DNA of 64,000 nt from positions 186,001 to 250,000 of the forward strand of contig NZ_FOZI01000005.1 in assembly GCF_900114495.1 (NCBI RefSeq). Direction: 5' to 3'. The stretch's first letter is position 1. Each line of letters begins with the position of its first letter. Source of the DNA: Dyella sp. OK004 (GTDB lineage: Bacteria; Pseudomonadota; Gammaproteobacteria; Xanthomonadales; Rhodanobacteraceae). The translations under genes were made by a program, and so were the position numbers. Under the pieces are notes generated by a model, which saw only the letters and a program-made list of their open reading frames with translations, was not told the origin of the DNA and made no database searches. Positions 1-9,257 of the stretch are shown here, piece after piece.

Positions 1-767
1 GCATGCAGCGTTTCCTGCAAGCGCGCGTTGTAGCGCGTGGCGAAGGCATCGGCGATGTTGGACTGGCCGGCGGAGAGAATGTATGGCAGGCCTTTCAGAT
101 CGAACGACTCGGAGACCAGAAAGCGGCGTGCACCCAGTTTGGCGAGGCGGTGCACGGCCAGCGCGGTGTTTTCCGCGGCGCGGTCGGCCATGTCCTGAAT
201 GGTGGCCGGTGTCTGCGTGCCAACAAGCAGCGTGCCCGGCTGGGCGAAGTCGACGAACTTGAAATAGTCGTTGGCGGAAATCGCCACGACGTAGAGCGCA
301 TGCGGATCAGCGCGGAGGCCACCCAGGTCGTGCCGGAAACTGGCGACCTGGGCCTGGAGGCCGGTGGCGGTGTAGTCGTCCATCCAGGACTCGTAATTCT
401 GATCGCCAGACATGGCGCCGCCAACGGCATAGTCGGTCAACTTCACATGCAGCTTATCGGCAAGATCCTCGACAGCCACTGGGCCATTGGAATAGCGCCC
501 CTGGTAATACAGCTTGGGATTGGGCATCACCACCGCATTTGGAACACCCGCGGCCACCGCCTTGGCACTCAGATTCAGCTTGACGCCGTTGTCGGTATAG
601 CTGTCGCCAAACGCGAAAATCTGCGTGACGGTGTCGTGCGCTTTGCCGGCTTCACTCGTGCGCGGCGCTGCGCCTGACAAGGCGAGTGCGGCGAGGGCTA
701 GCAGGAAGAGCGAGTGCTGCCGGACTGGCCGGCGCAGGGAGAATGCCTTCCACATAGGGCTATGCAT
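1..767 (-). CDS. Secreted SGNH/GDSL esterase-lipase, 3' end beyond window
   Basis: Reading the minus strand from ATG 767 gives an open frame to the window edge (about 255 residues, C-terminus missing). Residues 1-40 hold a basic n-region and a hydrophobic stretch, a likely Sec signal. Block I of the SGNH family is present as FGDSYTDNG (nucleophile Ser), followed by a block II-like GGAMSGDQ and the block III SANDY motif with its Asn; the catalytic Asp-x-x-His would lie outside the window. A GGGAG Shine-Dalgarno sits 8 bases before ATG 767; a second in-frame ATG at 755 is possible. Family knowledge: such enzymes hydrolyse esters (lipids, acetylated glycans) outside the cytoplasm. The substrate cannot be read here. 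Confidence 0.85.
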   Translation of the reverse strand, partial: MHSPMWKAFSLRRPVRQHSLFLLALAALALSGAAPRTSEAGKAHDTVTQIFAFGDSYTDNGVKLNLSAKAVAAGVPNAVVMPNPKLYYQGRYSNGPVAVEDLADKLHVKLTDYAVGGAMSGDQNYESWMDDYTATGLQAQVASFRHDLGGLRADPHALYVVAISANDYFKFVDFAQPGTLLVGTQTPATIQDMADRAAENTALAVHRLAKLGARRFLVSESFDLKGLPYILSAGQSNIADAFATRYNARLQETLH

Positions 768-1019
768 GGCCAGCTCCCGATGGGCGCAAGAGTCGGCACG
801 CTAACGCGCGGTATGAATGTATTCCGTGAATGTGGTGTGTAGGCCTGAGGCGCACTCAAGCGTCCGCGCAAACGGCCGATAAATACCCCAGGTGCGCTTA
901 TTTTTCTTTCAATGGCATTCGACCCCCAGTAGGGGCACTATCGTGTCCGGCGGGGCGTCATGCTTTCGCTTGTCGCGAAACCAGGCGCCCGTTGTCTCCC
1001 CTGCAAGGTGTCTCGCCAC

Positions 1020-1394
1020 ATGACCTTTCACAAGTCGCACTCGAAATGGTCCGCCAACCGCGTCAACTGGAGCGATCCGGATCTGGAAGCGTTGCTGCGC
1101 CGGTCCGAGAACTGGAAACTCGACAACCGCGGCACCTTCTCGCCGCAAGACGTACAGGTCCATGTCGGCTGGGGCGCCAGCGGCGGCCGCCACGCCGTAC
1201 TGGTATGGGAGCGCGACCAGGCCCTGGTTCTCGAAACCAACTTCCTCATTCCACCCAACGAACACGTCCGCATCGACCGCCCCACGCCTACCGGCGTGCG
1301 CAGTGTGTGGGGCACTGTGGTGGAAGGGCGCGAAGGGTATCGCGAGGAAGACAAGGTGAACGGGATTCACGTGCATTGGGTGCATGTGAGGTGA
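1020..1394 (+). CDS. Hypothetical protein, possibly PilZ-like
   Basis: 124 residues from ATG 1020, which has an AAGGTG stretch about 10 bases upstream; an earlier in-frame ATG at 960 lacks a clear Shine-Dalgarno. The protein has no signal peptide or membrane segment. Its second half alternates beta-prone stretches (ALVLETNFLIPP, RSVWGTVVEG, NGIHVHWVHV), which superficially resembles a small PilZ beta-barrel, but the RxxxR and D/NxSxxG c-di-GMP signatures are not seen. It stands alone between the esterase and repeat copy A. I do not recognise the family. The antisense frame at this place reads into repeat sequence and is less credible. Confidence 0.5.
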   Translation: MTFHKSHSKWSANRVNWSDPDLEALLRRSENWKLDNRGTFSPQDVQVHVGWGASGGRHAVLVWERDQALVLETNFLIPPNEHVRIDRPTPTGVRSVWGTVVEGREGYREEDKVNGIHVHWVHVR

Positions 1395-1440
1395 TTCGCG
1401 GAAGTGGTGCGTTAAAAAAAGCGCGCCAAGTATAGAAGCG

Positions 1441-1767
1441 TCATCCCGAGCACCCACACCCCTCCCCATCCCTCCCCTGCGAGCAGGGGAGGGAGCAAGA
1501 GGTTGGCGCAGCGATGAGGGTTGGACGATCAGGCTGAGAAGAACGCCATCCCGACGTCTGACACTGGAAAAGGTGTAGCTACAAAGCACATCGCCTGCTC
1601 TCAGGCCATTTCTCTTTGGTTACTTTCTCTTTGGGCCAGCAAAGAGAAAGTGACTCGGACCGCGGCAGCGGTTCGAAAGCCCGCGGCAGGCGAGCCAGGG
1701 CACGCAGTCGCTAAAGCCGAGCGACAACGCCACTGGATTCCGGCCTTCGCCGGAATGACGAAGTAGG
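1441..1767 (+). repeat. Long composite intergenic repeat, copy A
   Basis: Fills most of the gene-free stretch 1395-1826. It starts with a palindromic block (1471-1493, CCTCCCCTGC/GCAGGGGAGG arms), runs through a GTTGGACGATCAGGC segment, then two direct copies of TTTCTCTTTG (1609-1618 and 1624-1633) that can each pair with the single CAAAGAGAAA at 1640-1649, and ends with a REP-like unit (CTGGATTCCGGC ... GCCGGAATGACG, about 1733-1760). The same order of blocks recurs at 16.4 kb, 29.2 kb and, inverted, at 62.2 kb. Short open frames inside it are repeat-derived and not called. Confidence 0.85.
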
Positions 1768-1826
1768 GAAGGGTGTCGCAAGGGACGGCCTCTCACCTCA
1801 GCCCCCGTGGGAAGAGAGTCAAAGCC

Positions 1827-2123
1827 TCAAGGCTTACTAAACCCCATATGCAACGTAATCTGATCCCCAGCCTTCAACTCCGCCATCGCCGGAGGCGGAA
1901 AATGCACCCGCAACGCCATTCCCCCCGCCGTGACATCCACCGTCCCCGACTTCGGATCAGTCGCCGTCACCGTCGCCGGCATCGTATGCAGGCCCTGCAC
2001 GTTGGTGCGCATGCCGCCCATCTTCTCCTGCGGCGGATAGTTCTGCGCCGCCGCACCGCCAACGGCCAATGCGAATCCCAGGGCGGCCAGCAGTGACAGG
2101 CGCCGCGTATATGAGCTGCTCAT
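1827..2123 (-). CDS. Small exported protein of unknown function
   Basis: 98 residues. Residues 1-26 form a clear Sec signal (basic MSSSYTRR, hydrophobic core, AAA-Q cleavage region). The mature part of about 70 residues has no cysteine and a beta-rich pattern ending in LKAGDQITLHMGF. That outline resembles small OB-fold periplasmic metallochaperones of the CusF type (which also end in a KxGDxVxF-like segment), but the Met/Trp/His copper site is not recognisable, so this is only a suggestion. GGGAGATCGCC precedes the ATG at 2123. It lies beside a metal-efflux pair and is transcribed in the same direction as the repressor, with an 85-base gap. Confidence 0.7.
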   Translation of the reverse strand: MSSSYTRRLSLLAALGFALAVGGAAAQNYPPQEKMGGMRTNVQGLHTMPATVTATDPKSGTVDVTAGGMALRVHFPPPAMAELKAGDQITLHMGFSKP

Positions 2124-2208
2124 GGCGATCTCCCTCGTGGATGACCCCGCTGTAATCGCAAAGCCTGCGCCCGGCGGCGTGTAGATCGCCTGATCGTGAA
2201 GTTAAGTC

Positions 2209-2472
2209 TCAGCGCAGATAAGCCCGCAGCACCGCGAGCACCGGTTCCAGCTCATCGCTGCGCGCATCCTGGGGAGCGACGTGTTCCTTCAGGTGGCCCT
2301 CCATCAACTGCAGCATCAATCCCTGCACGGCGCCGCGGATCGAGGCCACCTGCTGCAGGATCACGCCGCAGTCGTCGTCGGCTTCGATGGCGCGCTCCAG
2401 CGAAGCGACTTGGCCACTGATGCGGCGCACACGGGAAATCAGCGGTTTCTTGTTCTGCGCGATGTGGGCCAT
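2209..2472 (-). CDS. dmeR: RcnR/DmeR-type Ni/Co-responsive repressor (CsoR/RcnR family)
   Basis: 87 residues from ATG 2472, the usual length for the all-helical CsoR/RcnR/FrmR family. The first coordination residues fall at the RcnR numbering: His3, Cys35, His60 and His64 (MAH..., DDDCG, EGHLKEH). This His3-Cys-His-His set is known from RcnR and DmeR, which sense nickel and cobalt; Cu(I) sensors use C-H-C instead. The open frame extends upstream to 2541, but that extension runs through the operator and into dmeF. Divergently oriented to dmeF with a G-tract palindrome between them, the expected arrangement for apo-repressor binding and release by metal. Confidence 0.9.
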   Translation of the reverse strand: MAHIAQNKKPLISRVRRISGQVASLERAIEADDDCGVILQQVASIRGAVQGLMLQLMEGHLKEHVAPQDARSDELEPVLAVLRAYLR

Positions 2473-2495
2473 GGCCTGCTCCGGGCGTATCGATA

Positions 2496-2515
2496 TAGTA
2501 TGGGGGGGTATACTA
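2496..2515. promoter_or_regulatory. G-tract inverted repeat operator between dmeR and dmeF
   Basis: TAGTA (2496-2500) and TACTA (2511-2515) are perfect inverted arms flanking a spacer with seven consecutive G (2502-2508). RcnR/CsoR-family repressors are known to bind G/C tracts flanked by short AT-rich inverted repeats. The site lies 23 bases from the dmeR start and 13 bases from the dmeF start, so binding would block both genes. Confidence 0.85.
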
Positions 2516-2528
2516 AACCCTTGGCGCC

Positions 2529-3506
2529 ATGAGCACTGCACCCGATACCTCGTCCTACCTGCATTCCCATCAGTTCAACGATGGCAATCCGCTCGCGGAG
2601 AAGAACACGCTGCGTGCTGCGGTGATCACCGCGGTGATGATGGTGGTCGAGATCACCGGCGGCTACCTGCTGAACTCCATGGCCTTGCTGGCCGACGGCT
2701 GGCATATGAGTTCGCACGCGCTGGCGCTTGGATTGTCGTTGGGTGCGTACGCACTGGCGCGCAAACTAGCCCACGATGGCCGCTTCGCTTTCGGTACCTG
2801 GAAAATCGAAGTGCTTGGCGGCTACAGCAGCGCCTTACTGCTTGGCGTGGTAGCGGCGCTGATGTTGTTCCAGTCGGTGGAGCGGCTGTTTGCACCCAGC
2901 CCTATTCACTACAACGAAGCGATCGTGATCGCGACCATCGGCCTGGGCGTGAACCTGCTGTGCGCGTGGCTGCTGAAGGATGGGCATCACGGCCACGAAC
3001 ACGGTCATTCGCACGATCATGCCCATGGACATCATCATCACGACATCAATCTGCGCTCGGCCTATCTGCACGTGATCGCCGATGCGGCGACCTCGGTGCT
3101 GGCTATCGCGGCGTTGCTGGGCGGCAAGTATGTCGGCGCGAGTTGGCTGGATCCGGTAATGGGTATCGTCGGCGCATTCCTGGTCGCCAACTGGGCCATC
3201 AGCCTGCTCAAACAGTCCGGCAGGATCCTGTTGGATGCGGAGATGGATGCGCCGGTGGTACAGGAGATCCGCGAGGTCGTCGAAGAGCATTTCCCGTACG
3301 CCGCGGTGAGCGACCTGCACGTATGGCGGGTCGGCAAAGGGCGCTTCGCCTGTATTCTCGGGTTGGTCAGCGCGCAGCCGCTGACTGCCGCGGCGGTGCG
3401 CGGGCGCCTGGCGGTACATGAGGAGCTGGTTCACATCACCGTGGAAATCGCCGACGCTGGAAGTTTGCCCATGGCTTTCTTTCAGCGCGAAAGCGGCAAC
3501 CGATAA
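2529..3506 (+). CDS. dmeF: Cation diffusion facilitator, DmeF-type Co/Ni efflux protein
   Basis: 325 residues, six predicted membrane segments in the first two thirds and a cytoplasmic C-terminal ferredoxin-like domain. TM2 carries H59-M-S-S-H63 with D56 just before it, TM5 carries H181-V-I-A-D185; these are the paired HxxxH/D transport-site positions of the CDF family. A long histidine-rich loop (residues 153-171) lies between TM4 and TM5, as in DmeF and other Co/Ni/Zn CDF proteins. CDF pumps exchange cytoplasmic metal for protons across the inner membrane. The neighbouring RcnR-type regulator argues for Co/Ni over Zn. The start is ATG 2529, only 13 bases past the operator, so the leader is very short and the Shine-Dalgarno is weak. 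Confidence 0.92.
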   Translation: MSTAPDTSSYLHSHQFNDGNPLAEKNTLRAAVITAVMMVVEITGGYLLNSMALLADGWHMSSHALALGLSLGAYALARKLAHDGRFAFGTWKIEVLGGYSSALLLGVVAALMLFQSVERLFAPSPIHYNEAIVIATIGLGVNLLCAWLLKDGHHGHEHGHSHDHAHGHHHHDINLRSAYLHVIADAATSVLAIAALLGGKYVGASWLDPVMGIVGAFLVANWAISLLKQSGRILLDAEMDAPVVQEIREVVEEHFPYAAVSDLHVWRVGKGRFACILGLVSAQPLTAAAVRGRLAVHEELVHITVEIADAGSLPMAFFQRESGNR

Positions 3507-3845
3507 TCCTGCCTGCTTCTTAATCGGCGCATCGCGACGCGTTTTTCCCGACGTTCTTACTGCCGAAATCCTTGCTGCGCCGACGTTTGCGAGGTATCGG
3601 CGAGCCGATCCGGCGCGGGCGGGCGGCCCCCCGATGTGGCGAACGCAAATGAAGAAACATTACCCCCAACCCCTAATTTCGCAATTGTGCGCCACAGTCC
3701 CGCACCTCAGCATGCGCCCTGTCATAGGTCGGTCATGGCTGAAGGAGTCGTAGGACCCAGCCACCGGATCGGGGAGCCGGATCGGCCAGTGAAGCCGGTG
3801 GACGCCGTCCACCGCTCATAAAAATTTGCCGGGAGTGTATTGACC
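3507..3845. other. Gene-free leader upstream of the first TonB receptor
   Basis: No convincing coding sequence. It should hold the promoter and 5' leader of the receptor gene, but no clear -35/-10 pair stands out. A 7-bp hairpin GGTGGAC/GTCCACC (3797-3803 with 3807-3813) sits about 30 bases before the start. Confidence 0.4.
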
Positions 3846-6830
3846 ATGATCGAAAGAGTGCATGGCGGGGCTTCGTGTCACCCGTTCGGGGCGCAGCAGC
3901 AGTTTTCCGGCGCGCGCCTGGCCGTTGCGGTGGCGATGGGCCTGGCCTTGATGTACGGGCCGGCGGCGTATGCGCAGCAGACGGATGCAGGCAACGGCGG
4001 CGCCCATTCGGCTGCCCCGGCGGATAGCGCGGCCAAGACCAAGACCAAGAAGAAACAGGGCGAGGCTGAGAAGCCGGTGCAGAATCTCACCGGCGTCACC
4101 GTCACCGGCGTGCGCGCCAGCCTGCAGTCGGCCCAGCAGTTGAAGCAGAACGCCGACCAGATCATCGACTCGGTCACCGCCGTGGATATCGGCGCGCTGC
4201 CCGACCGCAGCGTCACCGAGACCCTGCAGCGCATCAGCGGCGTCACCATCGATCACTTCATGGCACGCAACGACCCGGATCATTTCTCCGCCGAAGGCAG
4301 CGGCGTGATGATCCGCGGCATGACCCAGGTGCGCAGCGAGCTGAATGGCCGCGACGTGTTCAGCGCCAACTCCGGCCGCGGCCTGAGCTTCGAGGATGTG
4401 CCGGCCGAGCTGATGGCTGGCGTGGACGTGTACAAGAATCCGTCGGCCGAAATCATTGAAGGCGGCGTCGGCGGCACGGTGAATCTGCGCACGCGCCTGC
4501 CGTTCGATGCACCGGGCCGCGTGATCGGCTTTACCGGCGGCGTCAACGAGGGCGACTTCGCCAAGAAGAGCAAGCCGTCGATGTCATTCCTCTACAGCAA
4601 TGTGTGGAAGACCGAGAACCACGGTGAGTTTGGCGCGCTGTTCGATGTGGCGTACTCCGAGCTGGCCACGCGCTCGGACGGCATCCAGATGGAGCCCTAC
4701 GTCAAGCGCAGCGATGCCGCCGTGCTGAAAGGAACCAACTTCAGCAGCGTCTACGTGCCGGGTGGTTCGGACTGGCGCTCGCTGGACTTCCAGCGCCGCC
4801 GTATCGGCCTGGCCGGTGCGCTGCAATGGCGCCCGACCAAGAACCTGGAGCTGACCAGCCAGGTGTTGCGCTCGGACTACCGCATGCACTGGGACGAGTT
4901 CGGCGGCCTTTTCGGCGACAGCAGCAACAACGTGGTGCCGGCCAACGGCGGCACGTTCAACTACGACAGCAACGGCGTGTTCCAAAGCGGCGCGCTGCAG
5001 ACCGGCACGAACAGCGCTGGACAGCCGACCGTGCGCTTCGGCGCTGACCGCCGCTACTCCACCCAGCGCACGATCACCACCGACTGGTCCAACAGCCTTA
5101 AGTACAACATCAGCGACCAGATGGTGTTGTACGCGGATGCGCAGTTCATCAAGTCCACCAGCCAGACGCTGGACTTCACCGCTTTCGACGCGACCTACCT
5201 GCCGGGCATCACGCTGAGCGCACCCAACGGCGCCAAGCCTGTCGTCACGGTCAACCCTTCGTCTTACGCGCTCAATCCGGCGAACTATTTCTGGAACGCG
5301 GCGATGGACCACCATGAGAAAAACAAGGGCATCGAGCGCGCCCTGCGGCTGGATCTCGAATACAACTTCGAGGACAACAAGTGGCTGCGCTACGTGAAAT
5401 TCGGCGCGCGCGCTACCAGCCGTAGCGAGCTGAACAAAAGCAACGGCTACAACTGGGGCGTGGTCACAGACACTTGGGCCCAGATCAATACGCCAAGCGG
5501 GTTCGCGGATCTGGCCAACTACCTGCCAAATCTTTCCACACTGTATGCATACTCAAACTTCTTCCGCGGCAACGCCAAGCTTCCCTCGCAGCTTTACTTT
5601 CCCAGCTATGCCCTGGTGAGCAACTACCACTACGCCTACCAGCAATTGCACTCGGTGGGCGTGCCGTGGGGCTGGAGTCCGCGTGACATGTATCGCAAGC
5701 AGGACATCAACGATCAGAGCGAGAAGACCAAGAGCGTCTATGGCGTGCTGTACTTCGGCAACGATGAGGCGCTTGGTGTGCCGGTGGACGGCAACATCGG
5801 TGTCCGCCTGGTGCGCACGGACGTGGATGCCAATGGTTTTGGCCAGTATCCCGACCTGACCACCAGCGGCGTGGCCGATAGCCTCAAGGCTATCTACAAC
5901 GGCGCGTACTTCCCGCTGACGGGCCGTGGCCATTACAAGAATGCCTTGCCCAGCTTCAACCTGCGCTTCAAATTTACCGACAACCTGCAGTGGCGCCTGG
6001 CCGCATCCAAGGCGATGAGCCGTCCCGACTTCACCCAGCTGCAGCCGTTCCTGAACATGAGCGCGACACTCAATGCGGACAACACCGCCGTCACCAAATG
6101 GAATGGTACGGCTGGCAATCCGTCGCTCAAGCCGATGCGCGCCAACCAGTACGACACCGCGCTGGAGTGGTATTTCGCGCCGGCCGGCCAGCTGTACACC
6201 ACGCTGTTCTACAAGGATGTGCGCGACTACATCTCCAGCCAGACGCGCACCGAGACATACAACGGCCAGCCGTTCGAGGTGACGCGTCCGTACAACATGG
6301 GCAAGGGCAGGATCCGCGGCGGCGAATTCGGCTACTCGCAGTTCTTCGACTTCCTGCCGGGCTGGCTGAAGGGTTTCGGCGCGCAGGCCAACTTCACCTA
6401 TGTCGACAGCAAGGGCGGCACCAACACGGCGACCGATCCCTACTTCAACACCACCGTCACCGGCGTCACCCTTCCGCTGGAAGGTTTGTCCAAGCGCAGC
6501 TACAACCTGGTCGGCATGTACGAACAGGGACCATGGTCGGTGCGGCTTGCCTGGAACTGGCGCTCGCGCTACCTGCTCACCACCAGCGATGCGGCCACGC
6601 ACCTGCCGACCTGGGCGGATGACTTTGGCCAGCTCGATGGCTCGGTGTTCTATCGCATCAACAAGAACGTGCAGATCGGCCTGCAGACCAACAACCTCAC
6701 CAACGCCACCACCAAGGTGTTGATGGGGCCGACCAGCTATGCCGACGGCACGGTCGATCACCGCCTGTATACCCGCGGCTGGTTCATCAACGATCGCCGC
6801 TACGAGCTGGTGATGCGTGCAACGTTCTGA
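3846..6830 (+). CDS. TonB-dependent outer-membrane receptor, probable xyloglucan oligosaccharide importer
   Basis: 994 residues from ATG 3846. A TTG at 3840 is closer to the GGGAG box (3831-3835), so the start may be six bases earlier. A long basic n-region and hydrophobic core end at AYA-QQ near residue 43. A lysine-rich linker (about 64-75) precedes the plug, which opens with VTVTGVRASLQSAQ and DIGALPDRSVTETLQRISG, typical of the TonB-Xanth-Caul receptor subfamily. The barrel ends in the canonical terminal aromatic (MRATF). These receptors take up glycans and other large substrates using TonB energy. It heads a block of GH74, GH35, GH3 and GH31 enzymes, so xyloglucan oligosaccharides are the likely cargo (inference). 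Confidence 0.92.
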   Translation: MIERVHGGASCHPFGAQQQFSGARLAVAVAMGLALMYGPAAYAQQTDAGNGGAHSAAPADSAAKTKTKKKQGEAEKPVQNLTGVTVTGVRASLQSAQQLKQNADQIIDSVTAVDIGALPDRSVTETLQRISGVTIDHFMARNDPDHFSAEGSGVMIRGMTQVRSELNGRDVFSANSGRGLSFEDVPAELMAGVDVYKNPSAEIIEGGVGGTVNLRTRLPFDAPGRVIGFTGGVNEGDFAKKSKPSMSFLYSNVWKTENHGEFGALFDVAYSELATRSDGIQMEPYVKRSDAAVLKGTNFSSVYVPGGSDWRSLDFQRRRIGLAGALQWRPTKNLELTSQVLRSDYRMHWDEFGGLFGDSSNNVVPANGGTFNYDSNGVFQSGALQTGTNSAGQPTVRFGADRRYSTQRTITTDWSNSLKYNISDQMVLYADAQFIKSTSQTLDFTAFDATYLPGITLSAPNGAKPVVTVNPSSYALNPANYFWNAAMDHHEKNKGIERALRLDLEYNFEDNKWLRYVKFGARATSRSELNKSNGYNWGVVTDTWAQINTPSGFADLANYLPNLSTLYAYSNFFRGNAKLPSQLYFPSYALVSNYHYAYQQLHSVGVPWGWSPRDMYRKQDINDQSEKTKSVYGVLYFGNDEALGVPVDGNIGVRLVRTDVDANGFGQYPDLTTSGVADSLKAIYNGAYFPLTGRGHYKNALPSFNLRFKFTDNLQWRLAASKAMSRPDFTQLQPFLNMSATLNADNTAVTKWNGTAGNPSLKPMRANQYDTALEWYFAPAGQLYTTLFYKDVRDYISSQTRTETYNGQPFEVTRPYNMGKGRIRGGEFGYSQFFDFLPGWLKGFGAQANFTYVDSKGGTNTATDPYFNTTVTGVTLPLEGLSKRSYNLVGMYEQGPWSVRLAWNWRSRYLLTTSDAATHLPTWADDFGQLDGSVFYRINKNVQIGLQTNNLTNATTKVLMGPTSYADGTVDHRLYTRGWFINDRRYELVMRATF

Positions 6831-6875
6831 TGGTGATAGCGCCGTCGTGAATGACGAAGGCCCCACAACAAATCC

Positions 6876-7034
6876 CTCTCCCTTCGGGAGAGGGTGCCGG
6901 TCCCACAGGGACTACTTTCGGGTCGCAGCGGGTGAGGGTTCGGGCGAAGTGCGATGGTGAAGACATTGAACATGTACTCACTACCGCGCTCCGCCCGAAC
7001 CCTCACCCCAACCCCTCTCCCGAAGGGAAAGGGG
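6876..7034. repeat. Inverted repeat pair between TonB receptor and GH74 gene
   Basis: Two inverted units: 6930-6946 (GGGTGAGGGTTCGGGCG) pairs perfectly with 6992-7008. Each is accompanied by a CTCTCCC-TTCGGGAGAG or CTCTCCCGAAGGG block. The right unit overlaps the 5' end of the GH74 reading frame. Sequences of the same type recur at 16.4, 55.7 and 62.0 kb. Confidence 0.8.
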
Positions 7035-9257
7035 CTCTGCGCATGGAGACTGGCACTCGCCGCGATGCTGCTATGCATCGCCGTTGCCGTCCACGCAAAC
7101 GACACCATCGCCTACCGCTATGCCAGCGTGCGCATCGGTGGTGGCGGTTTTGTCAGCGGACTTCTGTTCCATCCGCTGGAACGCGGCCTGTACTACGCGC
7201 GCACCGATGTTGGCGGGGCCTATCGCTGGGATCGTTCGTCGGCGCAATGGGTGTCGGTAACGGACTGGATCGAAGCGAAGGACGAGAACCTGCTGGGGAT
7301 CGACAGTTTCGCGGTCGATCCCGGCGATCCGGAGCGCGTCTATCTGGCCGGGGGCACCTACACCACGGAAATCGCCGGCAACGGCGCGATCCTGCGCTCT
7401 GTCGATCGCGGCAAACATTTCGAACGTGCGGACATGCCGTTCAAGCTGGGCGGCAATGAGCTGGGGCGCGGCAATGGCGAGCGGCTGGCCGTGGACCCCC
7501 ACGATGGCCGCGTGCTGTTCTTCGGTTCGCGCAGCGCTGGGTTGTGGCGCAGCGACGATCGCGGCGCGCACTGGGCCCGGATAGACAGCTTCCCCGCTGT
7601 GGCGACATCGCCCGCGGCGAGCGCGGAAAACAGCTGGCGGCGCCAGGCCATCGGCATCGTGTTCGTGGTGTTCGAGCCCGCCAGCGGTAAGCCGGGCAAG
7701 CCGACGCCGACGCTTTATGCGAGCGTGTCCACCCGCGAGACCAGCCTGTTCCGCTCCAATGATGGCGGGCGCAGCTGGAAAGCCGTGCCGGGCCAGCCGG
7801 CGGGCTTGCGTCCCAACCATATGGTGCGCGCCGGTGACGGCAGTTATTACCTGAGCTACGGCGACGAGCCCGGCCCCGATGCTATGCATGCCGGCTCGGT
7901 ATGGAAATATGAGCCTGCCGCACAGCGCTGGACCGACGTGACGCCGATGCCGCGCACAGCGCAGGACACTCAAGGCTTTGGCTGGGGCGCAGTAGCTGTC
8001 GATCCCCGCGATCCAAAGGTGGTGATGGCAGCCACTTTTTCGCGCTACACACCGCACGATGAACTGTTCCGCAGCACCGACGGCGGCGCTCACTGGCGTG
8101 CCGTGTTTCCGCACTCTGAATTCGATCACGGCACCACGGTATGGACGCGCGAGCACACGCCGCATTGGCTGGCCTCCATCGCCATCGATCCGTTCGATGC
8201 GGATCACGTGATGTTCGTCACCGGCTACGGCATCTGGTCGTCGCGCGATATGACTGCGTCCGATCGCGGCGGCACAGTGCACTGGACGTTCCAGGACCAG
8301 GGGCTGGAGGAAACAGTGGCGCTGGGTCTGATCAGTCCGCCGGAAGGTGCGCACCTGCTCAGCGCGCTCGGCGATCTGGATGGGTATCGCCACGACGATC
8401 TGGATACGGCCCAGTTGCAATTCGCCGCGCCGCCGCGTTACGCCAATAGCGAGAGCATCGACTATGCCGCAGCGAGGCCGGCGTTGATCGTGCGCAGCGG
8501 CTACCTGCGCAAGCCGTTCGGCGCCGCGGTCCGCGCCGCGTGGTCGCAGGATGGCGGCAAGCAGTGGAAAGCGTTCGCCAGCGAGCCGCCGGAGGGGCAG
8601 GGCGCGGGCAGCATCGCTATCGCGGCCGACGGCGGCACGGTGTTATGGGCGCCGAATCGAGCGCAGCATGTTTACCTCACCCGCGATATCGGCCAGCACT
8701 GGCAAGTGGCGGAAGGGCTGGGCGCGGGCATGCGCGTGCTGGCGGACCGAGTAGATCCGAAACGTTTCTATGCCTACGACCATAACTCCGGTGCCCTTGC
8801 CGCAAGCCGCGATGGTGGCGCACATTTCGCCGACATCGGCGGCGAGCTTGGCGCGGCGGCGAAGGGGCGGGGGCAGATGCGCGTGCAGGCCGCGCCGGAT
8901 AGGGCCAGTGAGTTGTATGTCGCCAGTCGCGAGGGCGAACTGCTGCGCGGTGACGACACCGGTCGTGTCATCAAGCGGTTGCCCGGGCTGACCGGTGTCG
9001 ATGCTTTCGGCTTCGGTAAAGCGACGCCGGGTCGAAGCGCACCCACTTTGTTCGTAGCCGGTCGCCTGCATGGTGCGCAGGGCATCTTCCGTTCCGCCGA
9101 CGATGGCGAGAGCTGGCAGCGTATCGACGATGCGGATCACCGCTATGGCCGCATCAGTCATCTCACTGGCGATCCGCGCGTGTTCGGCCGCTTTTACTTT
9201 GCTACCAGCGGGCGTGGGATTTTCTACGGCGAGCCGGCTGCAGAGGCGTCCCCATGA
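6954..9257 (+). CDS. GH74 endo-xyloglucanase
   Basis: 767 residues from the first ATG. Hallmarks of GH74 twin seven-bladed propellers are present: [75 protein letters not shown], and many BNR/Asp-box repeats (SxDxGxxW). GH74 enzymes cleave the beta-1,4-glucan backbone of xyloglucan at branched positions. The N-terminus is odd: residues 13-27 ([15 protein letters not shown]) are a translation of the intergenic repeat, yet the hydrophobic signal core ([16 protein letters not shown]) follows directly, so the repeat supplies the basic n-region. Starts at 6954 or 6972 are both possible (the latter has GGTGAAG about 8 bases upstream); Met38 alone would leave too short a signal. Its stop overlaps the GH35 start (ATGA). 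Confidence 0.9.
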   Translation: MVKTLNMYSLPRSARTLTPTPLPKGKGLCAWRLALAAMLLCIAVAVHANDTIAYRYASVRIGGGGFVSGLLFHPLERGLYYARTDVGGAYRWDRSSAQWVSVTDWIEAKDENLLGIDSFAVDPGDPERVYLAGGTYTTEIAGNGAILRSVDRGKHFERADMPFKLGGNELGRGNGERLAVDPHDGRVLFFGSRSAGLWRSDDRGAHWARIDSFPAVATSPAASAENSWRRQAIGIVFVVFEPASGKPGKPTPTLYASVSTRETSLFRSNDGGRSWKAVPGQPAGLRPNHMVRAGDGSYYLSYGDEPGPDAMHAGSVWKYEPAAQRWTDVTPMPRTAQDTQGFGWGAVAVDPRDPKVVMAATFSRYTPHDELFRSTDGGAHWRAVFPHSEFDHGTTVWTREHTPHWLASIAIDPFDADHVMFVTGYGIWSSRDMTASDRGGTVHWTFQDQGLEETVALGLISPPEGAHLLSALGDLDGYRHDDLDTAQLQFAAPPRYANSESIDYAAARPALIVRSGYLRKPFGAAVRAAWSQDGGKQWKAFASEPPEGQGAGSIAIAADGGTVLWAPNRAQHVYLTRDIGQHWQVAEGLGAGMRVLADRVDPKRFYAYDHNSGALAASRDGGAHFADIGGELGAAAKGRGQMRVQAAPDRASELYVASREGELLRGDDTGRVIKRLPGLTGVDAFGFGKATPGRSAPTLFVAGRLHGAQGIFRSADDGESWQRIDDADHRYGRISHLTGDPRVFGRFYFATSGRGIFYGEPAAEASP

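Noticed and set aside
909-1589. 226-residue minus-strand frame
   Set aside because: Starts inside repeat copy A and has repeat-like N-terminal sequence; the plus-strand frame at 1020 is more credible.
1521-1766. 81-residue plus-strand frame, and similar small frames at 16.5, 29.2 and 62.0 kb
   Set aside because: Translations of the composite repeat (LLSLWASKEKVT-like peptides), not independent genes.
3507-3845. Small plus-strand frames upstream of the first TonB receptor
   Set aside because: No start signal, no similarity, and they cross the expected promoter region.
5553-8420. Minus-strand frames of 437 and 449 residues
   Set aside because: Antisense to the TonB receptor and GH74 genes.
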